A program made the translations under genes and the position numbers. A DNA stretch of 64,000 nucleotides from Rhodothermales bacterium. Lineage in GTDB: Bacteria; Bacteroidota; Rhodothermia; Rhodothermales; VXPQ01. The notes beneath the pieces were generated by a model. That model was not told where the DNA came from. It searched no databases and saw only the letters and a list, made by a program, of their open reading frames with translations. The DNA lies in the NCBI GenBank assembly GCA_951812335.1, contig OX638293.1:1658731-1722730 (forward strand), read 5' to 3'. Shown piece after piece: positions 1-9,015 of this stretch. Numbering within the stretch: position 1 is the first letter of the stretch; the number at the start of each line of letters is the position of its first letter.

Positions 1-450
1 TTCACGACGCTTGAACCTTCGCTGGGTGTTGTGCAGGTGGAGGAGTACCAGTCGTTCGTTGTCGCCGATATTCCGGGAATCATCGAGGGAGCTCATGAAG
101 GCAAAGGGCTGGGTATCCAGTTTTTGCGCCATATTGCACGCAATGCGGTGCTGCTTTTCCTGATCCCTGTCGATTCGAAGGATCTGGCAGGGGAATACAA
201 TGTCTTGCTGAAGGAAGTGGCGGCCTACGATCCCGCATTGCTCGACAAACCACGGGTCGTGGCATTGTCGAAAACCGATTTATTGCCCTCCGAGGAGCGG
301 ATGCTTTTGCCGGACATTACACAGGAGGATTTTCCTGAAGGAGCTGCACCGATGGCGATCAGTTCGGTGGCGGGTTTTGGGCTGGACGCGTTGAAACGGC
401 GACTTTGGGAGGTCGTTCGGCAGAGCAGGGGGGATCAGGATTTCGAATGA
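1..450 (+). CDS. obg: GTPase Obg/CgtA, C-terminal part (5' end outside window)
   Basis: The frame is open from base 1, so only the last ~149 residues of this ribosome-associated GTPase are visible. Obg acts in late 50S subunit assembly and stress signalling. The G3 motif is seen as DIPGIIEGAHEGKGLG, followed by a conserved helical region (FLRHIARN). G4 is seen as SKTD, a variant of NKxD, and a G5-like ISS lies near the C-terminus. The N-terminal glycine-rich Obg fold and the P-loop lie upstream of the window. No C-terminal OCT extension is present, since the protein stops about 30 residues after G5. Its stop overlaps the dprA start (ATGA), so the two genes are probably co-transcribed. Confidence 0.93.
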   Translation, partial: FTTLEPSLGVVQVEEYQSFVVADIPGIIEGAHEGKGLGIQFLRHIARNAVLLFLIPVDSKDLAGEYNVLLKEVAAYDPALLDKPRVVALSKTDLLPSEERMLLPDITQEDFPEGAAPMAISSVAGFGLDALKRRLWEVVRQSRGDQDFE

Positions 451-1628
451 CGGAGAAGTCGAGAAGAAGTCGGGCGTTGTCGGCATGCAACTTCCCCGCA
501 TCGGGTGTGCCGGATGATGCGGAGCGACGAGCGCTCGTTGCGCTTTCGCTGGTTCCGGGAGTCGGATCGAGGCGAATGAGGGCGCTTATGTCGAGCATGG
601 GTTCGGCCAGGGCCGTGCTCGGCGCTTCGGCAGCATCACTGACTTCTGTTCCCGGCATTCGTCCGGACCTTGCAGTGCAGATTGCGGCTGCCGATTACGG
701 GGAGGCTGTCGAGAGGCAGTTTTCCCGGGCCGAAGAGATCGGCGCCGAGATGATTGCCTTGCGGGATCCGCATTACCCGTTCCTGTTGCGCCAGATACAC
801 GATCCCCCCATGTTTTTGTGGATGCGGGGAAGGTTGCCGGTCAGTAATTCTCCGGAACGCATGTTGGCCATCGTGGGTACGCGGCGGATGTCGCCGTATG
901 GCTTGCGTGTTACGGGAGAGTTAACGGAGGCGCTCGTTCGGGAAGGGTTTTCGATTGTCAGCGGTCTGGCGTACGGCATTGATGCGGCGGCGCACCGGGC
1001 GGCCCTGAATGCAGGCGGCTGCACGATCGCTGTACTTGGGTCGGGCATTGATCGGATTTATCCGGCGCAGCACAGTCCCCTTGCCGAAGAGTTGATGGTC
1101 GAAGGCGCTTTGCTGTCCGAATATGCGATGGGGGCGATACCGGAAGGGACGCATTTTCCGCGCCGGAATCGGATTGTGAGTGGACTTGCTTTGGGTACCC
1201 TGGTCGTAGAGGCATACGAAGAGGGAGGCGCACTTATTACGGCTCGATTAGCGCTTGAGCAGAACCGGGAAACGTTTGCGGTACCTGGAAGCGTACATAG
1301 CCCGGCCAGTGCAGGTGTGAACCGGCTGATCCAGAAAGGGGAAGCCAAACTCGTCCAGCGCGTCGAGGATATCCTTGAAGAGCTGGATATGGGGTCGAAA
1401 GCGATGTCCGTTCCCGTGAAGGACATTCCTGTACTTTCTCCGCAAGAAACAACCTTGTGCCAGGCCCTGTCTACTACTGCAGGGCCCTTGCATATCAATA
1501 CGCTGTGTTTGTCTGCCGGTATGGACCCGGCAACGGCTCTCGTGCATTTGCTGGACCTTGAACTGAAAGGGATCGTGAAGCAGTTGGCGGGCAAGCAATT
1601 TTTTCTGGTTGCATCGGTGGGGTCGTAA
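447..1628 (+). CDS. dprA: DNA-processing protein DprA/Smf
   Basis: DprA binds incoming single-stranded DNA during natural transformation and loads RecA. The 393-residue protein has an N-terminal helix-hairpin-helix/SAM-like region (LVPGVGSRRMRAL), then the Rossmann-type core. Core motifs seen are IVGTRRMSPYG, SGLAYGIDAAAHRAAL, LGSGIDRIYP, FPRRNRIVSGL and EGGALITARLALEQ. A winged-helix-like C-terminal domain occupies about the last 70 residues. I start it at 447 because that ATG overlaps the obg stop codon; an in-frame start at 405 would lie inside obg. It suggests competence genes exist elsewhere in this genome, but none is in the window. Confidence 0.95.
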   Translation: MTEKSRRSRALSACNFPASGVPDDAERRALVALSLVPGVGSRRMRALMSSMGSARAVLGASAASLTSVPGIRPDLAVQIAAADYGEAVERQFSRAEEIGAEMIALRDPHYPFLLRQIHDPPMFLWMRGRLPVSNSPERMLAIVGTRRMSPYGLRVTGELTEALVREGFSIVSGLAYGIDAAAHRAALNAGGCTIAVLGSGIDRIYPAQHSPLAEELMVEGALLSEYAMGAIPEGTHFPRRNRIVSGLALGTLVVEAYEEGGALITARLALEQNRETFAVPGSVHSPASAGVNRLIQKGEAKLVQRVEDILEELDMGSKAMSVPVKDIPVLSPQETTLCQALSTTAGPLHINTLCLSAGMDPATALVHLLDLELKGIVKQLAGKQFFLVASVGS

Positions 1629-1892
1629 GCGGAGATGCGGCCCCGCGCTGTAATAGAGGAGTGTATCGAAACGGTCGCGTGGCGCTGTCCTGAAAACGGT
1701 GTAATTGGTTATCCATAGTTTCATCAGGAGGCGAAGCCGGTGACCGAACTTACAGAAAGGCATATATCCCGTGGAATGGTTCGCCTGCGCAGAACGTTCG
1801 GATCACAAGCCGCATGAGAAATCAAGGTATTTCCGCCAGCCTGTCCTTTGAGAAATTTTCAAGTCCATATTGTTAGCCGCTTATGAGTCGTT

Positions 1893-3002
1893 ATGTCCGA
1901 AGAACGGATCGAACAGATCGTAACGCTCCAGGTACCTGCCGGATATACGGAATCTCTCCGGATTGACCGGTACCTTGCCCGATTTCTGCCGAATGTTTCC
2001 CGCACCAAGGTGGGTAAGGGTATCGAAGAGGGCCTGGTGGCAGTGAACGGTACGACGGTCGGCAAGCCGTCACACATTGTGCAAGCCGGCGATGCGATCG
2101 TATGCACGATATTGCGTCCTCCGCCGATCGAGGCGCAGCCTGAGCCTATTGCTCTGGACATCGTATACGAAGACGATGCGGTAATCGTGGTGGACAAGCC
2201 CGCCGGTATGGTGGTACATCCTGCCTACGGGCATCGCACGGGCACACTTGTGAATGCACTGCTTCACCATGTCGGCGCCGCTCCGATAGGCGTAGATGCC
2301 GGTCTGGAAGGCGAAGAGTTTCCGAACGACGACCTGCAGGATGTCGGACTTTCCGTCCTGCACGCGCTCCCGGACCGGGACGACGATCCGGCGATCCGTC
2401 CGGGTATCGTGCATCGGCTCGATAAGGACACATCCGGTTTGGTCGTTGTAGCGAAAAACGATGCGTCCCATCGTCATCTGGCTCGTCAGTTCTCGGAACA
2501 CACGATTATAAGGAGGTATCTCGCTGTGCTATGGGGTATTCCAGATCCGGCCAGCGGGCGTATCGAAGGAGATATCGGGCGCGATCCACGCGACCGAAAG
2601 CGGATGACCGTAGTGCCTTCGGGCACGGGAAAACACGCGGTGACACATTATGAAACGCTGGAGCGTTTGGACCATACCGTACTGGCTGCTTTTCGCCTGG
2701 AGACGGGCCGAACCCACCAGATCCGTGTCCATGCACAACACATAGGGCATCCCGTGTTCGGGGACGAGACGTATGGAGGGCGAGCGTTGCGGTTCGGTCC
2801 GGTTTCCGCAAGCCGTAAGGCGTTTGCGCACAGCCTTTTTACACGGCTCGACCGGCAGGCGCTTCATGCGGAAACGCTGGCGTTCGTTCATCCCCGGACA
2901 GAGCAGAAGGCATCGTTCCAGACCGACGTTCCGGAAGACATGCGGTATGTGATTGAGCGCTTGCGCCGTGCCGGCGGGGTAGACCCTGCACCCGGTTCCT
3001 GA
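1893..3002 (+). CDS. rluD: Ribosomal large subunit pseudouridine synthase, RluD family
   Basis: This enzyme isomerises uridine to pseudouridine in 23S rRNA. At 369 residues it has an N-terminal S4 RNA-binding domain (RIDRYLARFLPNVSRTKV...) and a RluA/RluD catalytic core. The catalytic motif is HRLDKDTSGLVVVAKN, with the aspartate following HRL. A second family motif is GRTHQIRVHAQHIGHPVFGD. An acidic insertion of about 35 residues (GLEGEEFPNDDLQDVG...) precedes the catalytic motif and makes it longer than E. coli RluD. It is preceded by 264 bp with no convincing gene. The RluD rather than RluC assignment follows from the S4-plus-core layout and is inferred. Confidence 0.92.
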   Translation: MSEERIEQIVTLQVPAGYTESLRIDRYLARFLPNVSRTKVGKGIEEGLVAVNGTTVGKPSHIVQAGDAIVCTILRPPPIEAQPEPIALDIVYEDDAVIVVDKPAGMVVHPAYGHRTGTLVNALLHHVGAAPIGVDAGLEGEEFPNDDLQDVGLSVLHALPDRDDDPAIRPGIVHRLDKDTSGLVVVAKNDASHRHLARQFSEHTIIRRYLAVLWGIPDPASGRIEGDIGRDPRDRKRMTVVPSGTGKHAVTHYETLERLDHTVLAAFRLETGRTHQIRVHAQHIGHPVFGDETYGGRALRFGPVSASRKAFAHSLFTRLDRQALHAETLAFVHPRTEQKASFQTDVPEDMRYVIERLRRAGGVDPAPGS

Positions 3003-3107
3003 GCATTGGACTGGCACAGGGGGAATGTGTGCCGTGGCGAACAAGGCGTACTGCGAAACGTTAAGAAGCGATCTGTCCGCTTGCTCGCATGACTTGCGTT
3101 TTGTAAA

Positions 3108-3360
3108 GGATACTCTGATTAATTCTGCAAAGTTCAGAGGCTTCGAGAAGCGCGCTGGCAAGGAATGACGAAGCAATGTGGCAGGCCCCACATAATGAGG
3201 AATGACACAGCCAGCGCGCTTCTCGAAGCCTACCGAAGGGCGCTTCATGTACGCCATGCACCGAATCACAGCGTTTTTCGCTGATTTCAACGACATCGTC
3301 ATGATGTCCTGTGCGCACAAACATGAAGCGCTGATCGAAGTAGAATTAATCAGAGTATCC
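3108..3360 (-). repeat. Palindromic intergenic element, copy 1 (full, modules A+B)
   Basis: This 253-bp element fills most of the 388-bp gap between rluD and hisS. Its ends are near-perfect inverted repeats (GGATACTCTGATTAATTCT at the left, its complement at the right). It is flanked by the direct repeat TAAA (3104-3107 and 3361-3364). Module A is a hairpin with 20-bp perfect arms at 3139-3158 and 3211-3230, enclosing a smaller stem at 3176-3193. Module B has arms at 3240-3250 and 3321-3331. It is oriented opposite to the flanking genes, unlike the other copies. The rest of the gap shows nothing recognisable. Its end lies 30 bp before the hisS start. Confidence 0.9.
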
Positions 3361-3390
3361 TAAACACTTCATATTCTCTGCGCATTTTCT

Positions 3391-4731
3391 GTGGCGAAGA
3401 TCTGGCGGAACATACGCGGTGCGTTCGATATCCTACCCTGGCCATCCGTAGCCGATGGGGCTGCCGTGCCTGGCAGTTCGGCCTGGCAGTATGTCGAGGA
3501 TGTTATCCGCAAGACCATGGCCCGCTTTCATTTCGAGGAGATCCGTACGCCTGTTCTTGAAGAGGAGGGGTTGATTGTCCGGGGCATTGGCGCAGGGACG
3601 GATATTGTCACGAAGGAAATGTTTGTGGTAGAGCGGGGGAACGACCGGTATGTGCTGCGTCCCGAAGTGACGGCGCCAGTGATGCGCGCCTGGCTTCAGC
3701 ACCGCCTCGAACAGCGTGGCGGGGTACAGAGGCTATACTACATCGGCCCTTGTTTTCGGGCGGAACGCCCCCAGAAGGGGAGATATCGGCAGTTTCACCA
3801 GTTTGGATGCGAAACGATCGGAGCGGATGATCCGCGGGCAGACGCCGAAGCCATTGCGCTGATGCTAGCTATTTACGACGCCTTTGGCATAACCGGCAGC
3901 AGGCTCCGCATCAATACGCTGGGTCTTCCGGAGGAGCGGAAGCGGTATACAGAGGCACTCCGCGCCTGGTTGACTCCGCACAAGGAGACCCTTTCCGAGA
4001 GCGGGCAGCGGCGACTAGAAAAGAATCCGCTTCGCATCTTGGACACGAAAGACGAGCGCGAGCAGGCATTGCTCCGGGATGCTCCCTTGCTGATCGATTT
4101 TACGAGTGAACAAACCCGGGAACGGTATGAACGCGTGAAAGAATGTCTGGGCGAAACAGGGATCGACTTCATTGAGGATTTTCTCCTGGTTCGTGGGCTG
4201 GATTATTACATGCATACGGCGTTCGAACTAGAGAGCCCGGACCTCGGTGCGCAGAGTGCATTGGCAGGCGGCGGTCGATACGATCTCCTGGCTTCTGCAT
4301 TGGGATCGGATCGTCCTGCTCCGGGTGTAGGCTTTGCTGCCGGGATCGAACGATTGTTTCTGGCGTTCGATGCGCAAGATGCGACTATTCCGGAAGCCCT
4401 TCCCCCGGATGTTTTTCTGGTGGCGCTCGGTAACGATGCACAGCGATGGGCGTTTCGGGAGGCCCAGCGTTTGCGCCAGCAGGGTATATCGGCGAGTTTT
4501 GATCTGAAAGGCCGTTCCATGAAGGCGCAAATGCGCGAGGCCCACCGGCAGCGCGCGCCTTTTACGCTGATCGCAGGGCAGACCGAACTGGAGGCCGGCG
4601 TTGTTCAACTGAAAAACATGGACTCGGGCGAACAGGTGCAACTTCCCGCCGACAAGGCGCCTGAGCACATATCGAAATGTTTACGGGATCCTCGTGGGAG
4701 CGAGGATTTTGCCTCGACATCTTCCCGATAA
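3391..4731 (+). CDS. hisS: Histidine--tRNA ligase
   Basis: This class II aminoacyl-tRNA synthetase charges tRNA-His. At 446 residues it has the expected length. Motif 2 is visible as FRAERPQKGRYRQFHQFGCE. The histidine-binding motif is LVRGLDYYMHTAFEL, and motif 3 runs through ALAGGGRYDLL to PGVGFAAGIERL. A C-terminal anticodon-binding domain follows (FLVALGNDAQRWAFREAQRL...). The start is GTG at 3391, chosen because MAKIWRNIRGAFDILP matches the conserved N-terminus. The end of repeat copy 1 sits 30 bp upstream, so the promoter or leader of this gene may be shaped by the element. Confidence 0.96.
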   Translation: MAKIWRNIRGAFDILPWPSVADGAAVPGSSAWQYVEDVIRKTMARFHFEEIRTPVLEEEGLIVRGIGAGTDIVTKEMFVVERGNDRYVLRPEVTAPVMRAWLQHRLEQRGGVQRLYYIGPCFRAERPQKGRYRQFHQFGCETIGADDPRADAEAIALMLAIYDAFGITGSRLRINTLGLPEERKRYTEALRAWLTPHKETLSESGQRRLEKNPLRILDTKDEREQALLRDAPLLIDFTSEQTRERYERVKECLGETGIDFIEDFLLVRGLDYYMHTAFELESPDLGAQSALAGGGRYDLLASALGSDRPAPGVGFAAGIERLFLAFDAQDATIPEALPPDVFLVALGNDAQRWAFREAQRLRQQGISASFDLKGRSMKAQMREAHRQRAPFTLIAGQTELEAGVVQLKNMDSGEQVQLPADKAPEHISKCLRDPRGSEDFASTSSR

Positions 4732-4756
4732 ACGCCACGAGATGCCGCTATAAACG

Positions 4757-5713
4757 ATGTATCCACGACTGAGCGACATATTTCAGGACGTTTTCGGCTT
4801 CAGCTTGCCGTTTCCTGTTTATTCGTTTGGCGCCATGGTGGCGGTGGGAGTCATTACGGGCATGTGGCTGGCGCAGCGCGAATTGGATCGCATGCACGGA
4901 GCCAGGCGCATCGGCAGCGTGCGCGTGGGCGTGAAGGGGGGCGGTAAAAAAGGGCGTGCTGCGGTGCGGGAAACGGTTCCGTCCGCGCTGATGGGTACCG
5001 TCACCGTGCTGGTGGTAGTGTGCGGCATTGCCGGGGCCAAGGTTTTTCACATTCTGGAAAACCTTGAGGCGTTCTTTGCCGATCCTCTCGGTATGCTTTT
5101 CTCTTCCGGCGGTTTGACCTTCTACGGGGGACTGATTGTGGCCGGCGCCGCCGTTACGCTCTATGTGCGCAGGAAAGGGGTGTCGGGAGCAGCCTTTGCC
5201 GATGCGCTGGCGCCGTCTCTTATGCTTGCTTACGGCATCGGGCGGATCGGTTGTCACCTTGCCGGGGATGGCGATTGGGGCATTCCAGCGGATATTCTCG
5301 CCAAACCGGGGTGGATTCCAACCTGGTTATGGGCGGAGACCTATCCGAATAATATCCTTGGCGTCACGTTGCCGGAATCGGGGGTGTACCCGACGTCCAT
5401 CTACGAATTCCTGATGGCGACGGCGTTGTTCGGGGCGCTGTGGGCGCTTCGGAAACATCCGTACCGCAATGGGTGGCTCTTTTCGTGGTACCTTGTTTTC
5501 AACGGGGTCGAACGGTTTCTCATCGAGCAAATACGAGTCAATAACACGTTCGATGTGCTCGGCGTGACGGTCACACAGGCCGAAATCATTTCCCTCGTAG
5601 CGCTTCTGCTCGGGCTGGCCGGACTTGCGTATACGTGGAAACGCCGTCCGGAGCAAGCGTTGCCCGATCTCTCTTCCACTACTCCGGGGGTTCAAGCGGC
5701 CGCCGGCCGCTGA
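4757..5713 (+). CDS. lgt: Prolipoprotein diacylglyceryl transferase
   Basis: Lgt transfers diacylglycerol from phosphatidylglycerol to the lipobox cysteine of prolipoproteins in the inner membrane. The 318-residue protein has several membrane segments. The family signature region is GRIGCHLAGDGDWGIP, followed by YPTSIYEF and a late segment NGWLFSWYLVFNGVERFLIE with the conserved arginine. A basic, glycine-rich loop (KGGGKKGR, about residues 55-70) is an insertion near the N-terminus. It lies 25 bp after hisS and 6 bp before rlmB, consistent with one transcript. Candidate lipoprotein substrates in this window are at 21564 and 28847. Confidence 0.95.
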   Translation: MYPRLSDIFQDVFGFSLPFPVYSFGAMVAVGVITGMWLAQRELDRMHGARRIGSVRVGVKGGGKKGRAAVRETVPSALMGTVTVLVVVCGIAGAKVFHILENLEAFFADPLGMLFSSGGLTFYGGLIVAGAAVTLYVRRKGVSGAAFADALAPSLMLAYGIGRIGCHLAGDGDWGIPADILAKPGWIPTWLWAETYPNNILGVTLPESGVYPTSIYEFLMATALFGALWALRKHPYRNGWLFSWYLVFNGVERFLIEQIRVNNTFDVLGVTVTQAEIISLVALLLGLAGLAYTWKRRPEQALPDLSSTTPGVQAAAGR

Positions 5714-5719
5714 GGCGCC

Positions 5720-6502
5720 ATGTCTTCCGACCGGAACGAAGATTCCCTGCTTGTTTTGGGGCGGCGCCCCGTCCGCGAGGCGCTCGAACGTACTCCGGAC
5801 CGGATCGAGAAAGTGTTGCTTCAGCGTCAGGGCGGGGGCGAATTGACGGAGATACGCAGGATTGCTGCCCAGGCCGGCGTGCAGGTGCAGTTTGTCCCGG
5901 TGGGGCGACTGAAGCACCTGGCGCGTGGTATTGCACATCAGGGGGCAGCCGCGCTCATGGCGCCGGTGGCGTATGTATCCCTGGACAATTTGCTGGCGTC
6001 CGTGGCGCCTACTCTTGAGGAGGTAAAACAGCGCAAGCCTCGGTTGCTTGTGCTCGACGGGATGCAGGACCCGTTCAATTTTGGAGCGGTGCTGCGCAGT
6101 GCAGTAGCTTCGGGCGTGGTTGGGATTATTGTACCCCGGAGCGGCATGGCCCCGCTGAATGCCGCAGCTATGAAGGCAAGCGCCGGCGTCGCCGGACGCA
6201 TCCCCATTGCCCGCACCGCAAGCATCGTCCATGCTATCCACCAGCTCAAGGAGCGGGGGTACTGGGTTGCAGGAGCCGATGCCGGAGGAGATGTAAGTGT
6301 ATGGGCAATGACATGGAATCGTCCCATGGCGGTCGTTATCGGGAACGAAGCAAAGGGTATCCGTCCGGCGGTTCTCACGGCATGTGACTACCGGGTGCGC
6401 ATTCCGATGACCGGTCCGGCGGAATCGCTGAACGCATCGGTGGCAGCGGGTATTGTCCTTTTTGCCGCAGCGCGGACAGACCCTTCTTTTCTGAGTGTGT
6501 AA
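5720..6502 (+). CDS. rlmB: 23S rRNA (guanosine-2'-O-)-methyltransferase RlmB-like (TrmH/SpoU family)
   Basis: A SPOUT-class methyltransferase of 260 residues that would methylate a ribose 2'-OH of RNA using SAM. An N-terminal substrate-binding domain begins with LVLGRRPVREALE. The knotted SAM-binding domain has its three family motifs: NFGAVLRSA, VIGNEAKGIRPAVL and IPMTGPAESLNASVAAGI. The N-terminal domain and length fit RlmB (position G2251 in E. coli) better than short TrmL types, but the exact target is inferred. It ends the plus-strand run and converges on the HEAT-repeat gene. The 58-bp gap contains inverted 8-mers at 6534-6541 and 6564-6571 that could form a weak shared terminator. Confidence 0.92.
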   Translation: MSSDRNEDSLLVLGRRPVREALERTPDRIEKVLLQRQGGGELTEIRRIAAQAGVQVQFVPVGRLKHLARGIAHQGAAALMAPVAYVSLDNLLASVAPTLEEVKQRKPRLLVLDGMQDPFNFGAVLRSAVASGVVGIIVPRSGMAPLNAAAMKASAGVAGRIPIARTASIVHAIHQLKERGYWVAGADAGGDVSVWAMTWNRPMAVVIGNEAKGIRPAVLTACDYRVRIPMTGPAESLNASVAAGIVLFAAARTDPSFLSV

Positions 6503-6560
6503 GGGTTTTTCATTCCGGTCTCCGCACAGGAATCCTGTCCCCGGAAGGGGTTGTCGCCAT

Positions 6561-7838
6561 TCAGGGACAGGGGCGTATAGCTCGCAAGTAAGACGGTGCT
6601 CCGTACGTCGCCGCCGGTTCGTTTTGTCTGATGCGTAAGAAAAGGCGCCTTGCTGCGCTGCGCAGGCGGAGCGGGTATGTCCCCGCCGCGAACCGAAGTC
6701 CTTCGGTCAGTGCTTCGCCGAGAACCTTTGGGGGTATGTTCTCCTGAGGCGCTTGTTCTGAATCTGTCGCGGCTTGCGTTTTTTCTTCATCCGTTTCCGG
6801 TGTATTGTCATGGGCGTATGCATGAAGTATACCCAGTGCATCAAGCCCCGCTATCCGAATGATTTCGTTCCGGGAAGGTGTAATCAATGCCGAACGGGCC
6901 ACTTGTAATGCATCGGACGCGCGCATCCTGGCGAGCGCCCGAACGGCCTCTGCTTGCACGGACGGATCCGGATCGGTTTGTGCGGCGCGCAATGCCAGCG
7001 CGATCGATGAGGAACTGGATAACGTTTGGTCGAGCGATGCGAATACGGCGTTTCGAACTTCCGGTGAGGCATCTTCATAGGCAGCGCTGAGCGCCCGGTC
7101 GGCAGTTCCACCGGAGGCAAGGTGTGCCGTGGCTTGCACGATGGCCACCCGCACCCGGGCATCCGGTTCTTCGCCAAATGAGGTTCGCAGCCCGAGAATC
7201 AGGGCGGGATCGGGCGGAAGGGAACGTAATGCCTGGGCAGCGGCGAGCCGTGCGGCCGAGAAGGATGCATGGCGTAACTGGGCGATCCAACCCGCGGCCG
7301 ACTGGCTGGTCCGGCTTTCCATGAACCGGTGTGCTTCCGGGTAGACTGCAACGAAGCGCGGCCGGTATGGGAAAGGCAAGGCGAATTCCTCAACCCGCCC
7401 GTTCAGTGTTACCTCGAAACGTTCTATCGTTCCGAGCGCACCGGCCTCGAGCGTAAGGACCATCGGATAGGCCGCCGGGGTACGTTCGTTTTCCCGGATT
7501 TCTTCGATGCGTACGTGTAACATCTGGCCGTCGCTTTCGTACTGTAAGGAAAACAGGGGGCGATCCAGCCAGGCGTTTGCGATTCCGACAACGTCTATGC
7601 CTGTCGTTGCGCGGACGGTTTGCCTCCAGATGCTTTGTACATACCGCATCGTGTCCGATTCGGCATAGGAAACGACTATGCACTCGGTACGTTGTTGCGC
7701 CTGCATTGCGTGGGTCGTTTCCGGCCCTGTTCCCCAGATCGACAGCAGGAGCCACGCCGGGAATATCCAGCGCGCGGGCAAGGCGGCCCAGGTGCGAATC
7801 ATGCCGGGAAGAGGCGTTGATACGTTCGGATGCCGCAT
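6561..7838 (-). CDS. Exported HEAT-repeat protein with M1-aminopeptidase-like C-terminal segment
   Basis: A 425-residue protein with an N-terminal hydrophobic signal segment (RWIFPAWLLLSIWG). Next comes a region resembling the post-catalytic beta domain of M1 aminopeptidases (AWLDRPLFSLQYE ... FEVTLNGRVEEFALPFPYRPRFVAVYPE). Roughly five HEAT-like alpha repeats follow (LAAAQALRSLP, VRVAIVQATAHLA, VRNAVFASLDQ, VQAEAVRALARM). The M1 zinc motif and catalytic domain are absent. It may be a remnant of an M1 enzyme or a binding protein. The start at 7838 is 4 bp after the upstream flippase-like gene; an internal methionine 12 residues later is an alternative. The function is unknown. Confidence 0.72.
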   Translation of the reverse strand: MRHPNVSTPLPGMIRTWAALPARWIFPAWLLLSIWGTGPETTHAMQAQQRTECIVVSYAESDTMRYVQSIWRQTVRATTGIDVVGIANAWLDRPLFSLQYESDGQMLHVRIEEIRENERTPAAYPMVLTLEAGALGTIERFEVTLNGRVEEFALPFPYRPRFVAVYPEAHRFMESRTSQSAAGWIAQLRHASFSAARLAAAQALRSLPPDPALILGLRTSFGEEPDARVRVAIVQATAHLASGGTADRALSAAYEDASPEVRNAVFASLDQTLSSSSSIALALRAAQTDPDPSVQAEAVRALARMRASDALQVARSALITPSRNEIIRIAGLDALGILHAYAHDNTPETDEEKTQAATDSEQAPQENIPPKVLGEALTEGLRFAAGTYPLRLRSAARRLFLRIRQNEPAATYGAPSYLRAIRPCP

Positions 7839-7842
7839 GGTT

Positions 7843-8955
7843 TCATAATTCCTGCATCTCGTCCGGCGCAGAAGATGTAGACGTGCGTAGCGGGGGTATC
7901 TTCGATCCCTGGAGGACAACGCATAGCCCCCCCGCGGAAACGTGCAACACCAACTGGGCGGCATGACAGAGCACGGCGTAGGTTGCGGCGGCTTCATGGC
8001 TGAAGGCAAAAAGATAGACGAGTGCCTGGATCGTAATATAATGATAAGAGCCTGTTCCTCCGGGCAAGGGAACGAGGATGCCCACCGTGCCGAATATCAT
8101 GACGATCCATCCGTCGAGCAAGGACAGGTTGTAGATTCCCGCCGTATTCAGCATGAGGAAGGGGATGTAGGCCATCAGCAGGTAAAGAAACCACATAATA
8201 ATCGTGCTCCATACGATCCGTTGTTTTCGCGGTGCGCGAAGGATCGTGGCCATTCCTTCCCGAAATGCTTTGAAGGCTGCAGCCAAACGTGGCTTCAGGG
8301 AATGTTCTCCGCTGGATACACCGGTTTTGCGACGGTTTCCGGGCATCTTCGCAAGGAGTCTGTAGAGCAAAAAAACGGCCAGTGCGATGGCAACGACGAT
8401 CGGAAACACAACCGGCAACGAAACCCGGCCAAGTTGTGCGGTAACCGGCTCAATCAGGAGGTCGCCCAGTATGGCTGTACGACCCGTCAACAGAAGAAAA
8501 ACACTACCCAGGCCTATGCCGAGCACGATTACGTCGAGAATGCGTTCCGTTACCACAGTGCCCAGCAAACTGCTGAAGCGCAGGCGGCTATGTGCGGAGA
8601 GATTGGCCGCCCGCGCCACTTCGCCCAGCCTCGGCGCCGCAAAGTTGACCATATAGCCGATTATTACCGAGTAAAAGATCGGTTTTATCCCCGGGAGTCC
8701 GGGAGTGTCGGCATCCGTTTTTGCGTTAACGAGCTGTGCGCCGGCGATCTCGGGGAGCGCTTCGATGAGGAGCTGCCATCGCCAGGCCCGCACCAGGATG
8801 CTGAGCAACATGACGGCCACGAGAATCGGGATCCATGCATAATTCGCCGTGCGAAGAGCATCCGCTATTGCCTCTATATCGACTCCTCGCAACGCCAGAT
8901 ACAGCAATAGTGCTGCGAGAACAAGGCTTGCTGTGTATACGAGGCGGTTACGCAT
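7843..8955 (-). CDS. Flippase-like/lysylphosphatidylglycerol synthase transmembrane family protein
   Basis: A 370-residue polytopic membrane protein of the LPG_synthase_TM (UPF0104, AglD-like) family, whose members are proposed lipid or lipid-linked substrate translocators. Family features are NFAAPRLGEVARAANLS, which matches the conserved P-RLGE-xR element, and PLPGGTGSYHYITIQAL near the C-terminus. About seven or eight hydrophobic segments are visible. No catalytic lysyl-transferase domain is attached. It is probably co-transcribed with the HEAT protein, given the 4-bp spacing. The substrate cannot be told from sequence. Confidence 0.85.
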   Translation of the reverse strand: MRNRLVYTASLVLAALLLYLALRGVDIEAIADALRTANYAWIPILVAVMLLSILVRAWRWQLLIEALPEIAGAQLVNAKTDADTPGLPGIKPIFYSVIIGYMVNFAAPRLGEVARAANLSAHSRLRFSSLLGTVVTERILDVIVLGIGLGSVFLLLTGRTAILGDLLIEPVTAQLGRVSLPVVFPIVVAIALAVFLLYRLLAKMPGNRRKTGVSSGEHSLKPRLAAAFKAFREGMATILRAPRKQRIVWSTIIMWFLYLLMAYIPFLMLNTAGIYNLSLLDGWIVMIFGTVGILVPLPGGTGSYHYITIQALVYLFAFSHEAAATYAVLCHAAQLVLHVSAGGLCVVLQGSKIPPLRTSTSSAPDEMQEL

Positions 8956-9015
8956 GGGATTTCTTGTGCAAGGGACCGTCCATACTGCAATGCAGCTTTT
9001 CGAAGGTGTATTCCG

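Noticed and set aside
1629-1892. A 25-codon GTG-started frame with a good GGAGG upstream of rluD (near 1740).
   Set aside because: It is too short, has no family features and a non-ATG start; it is not supportable as a gene.
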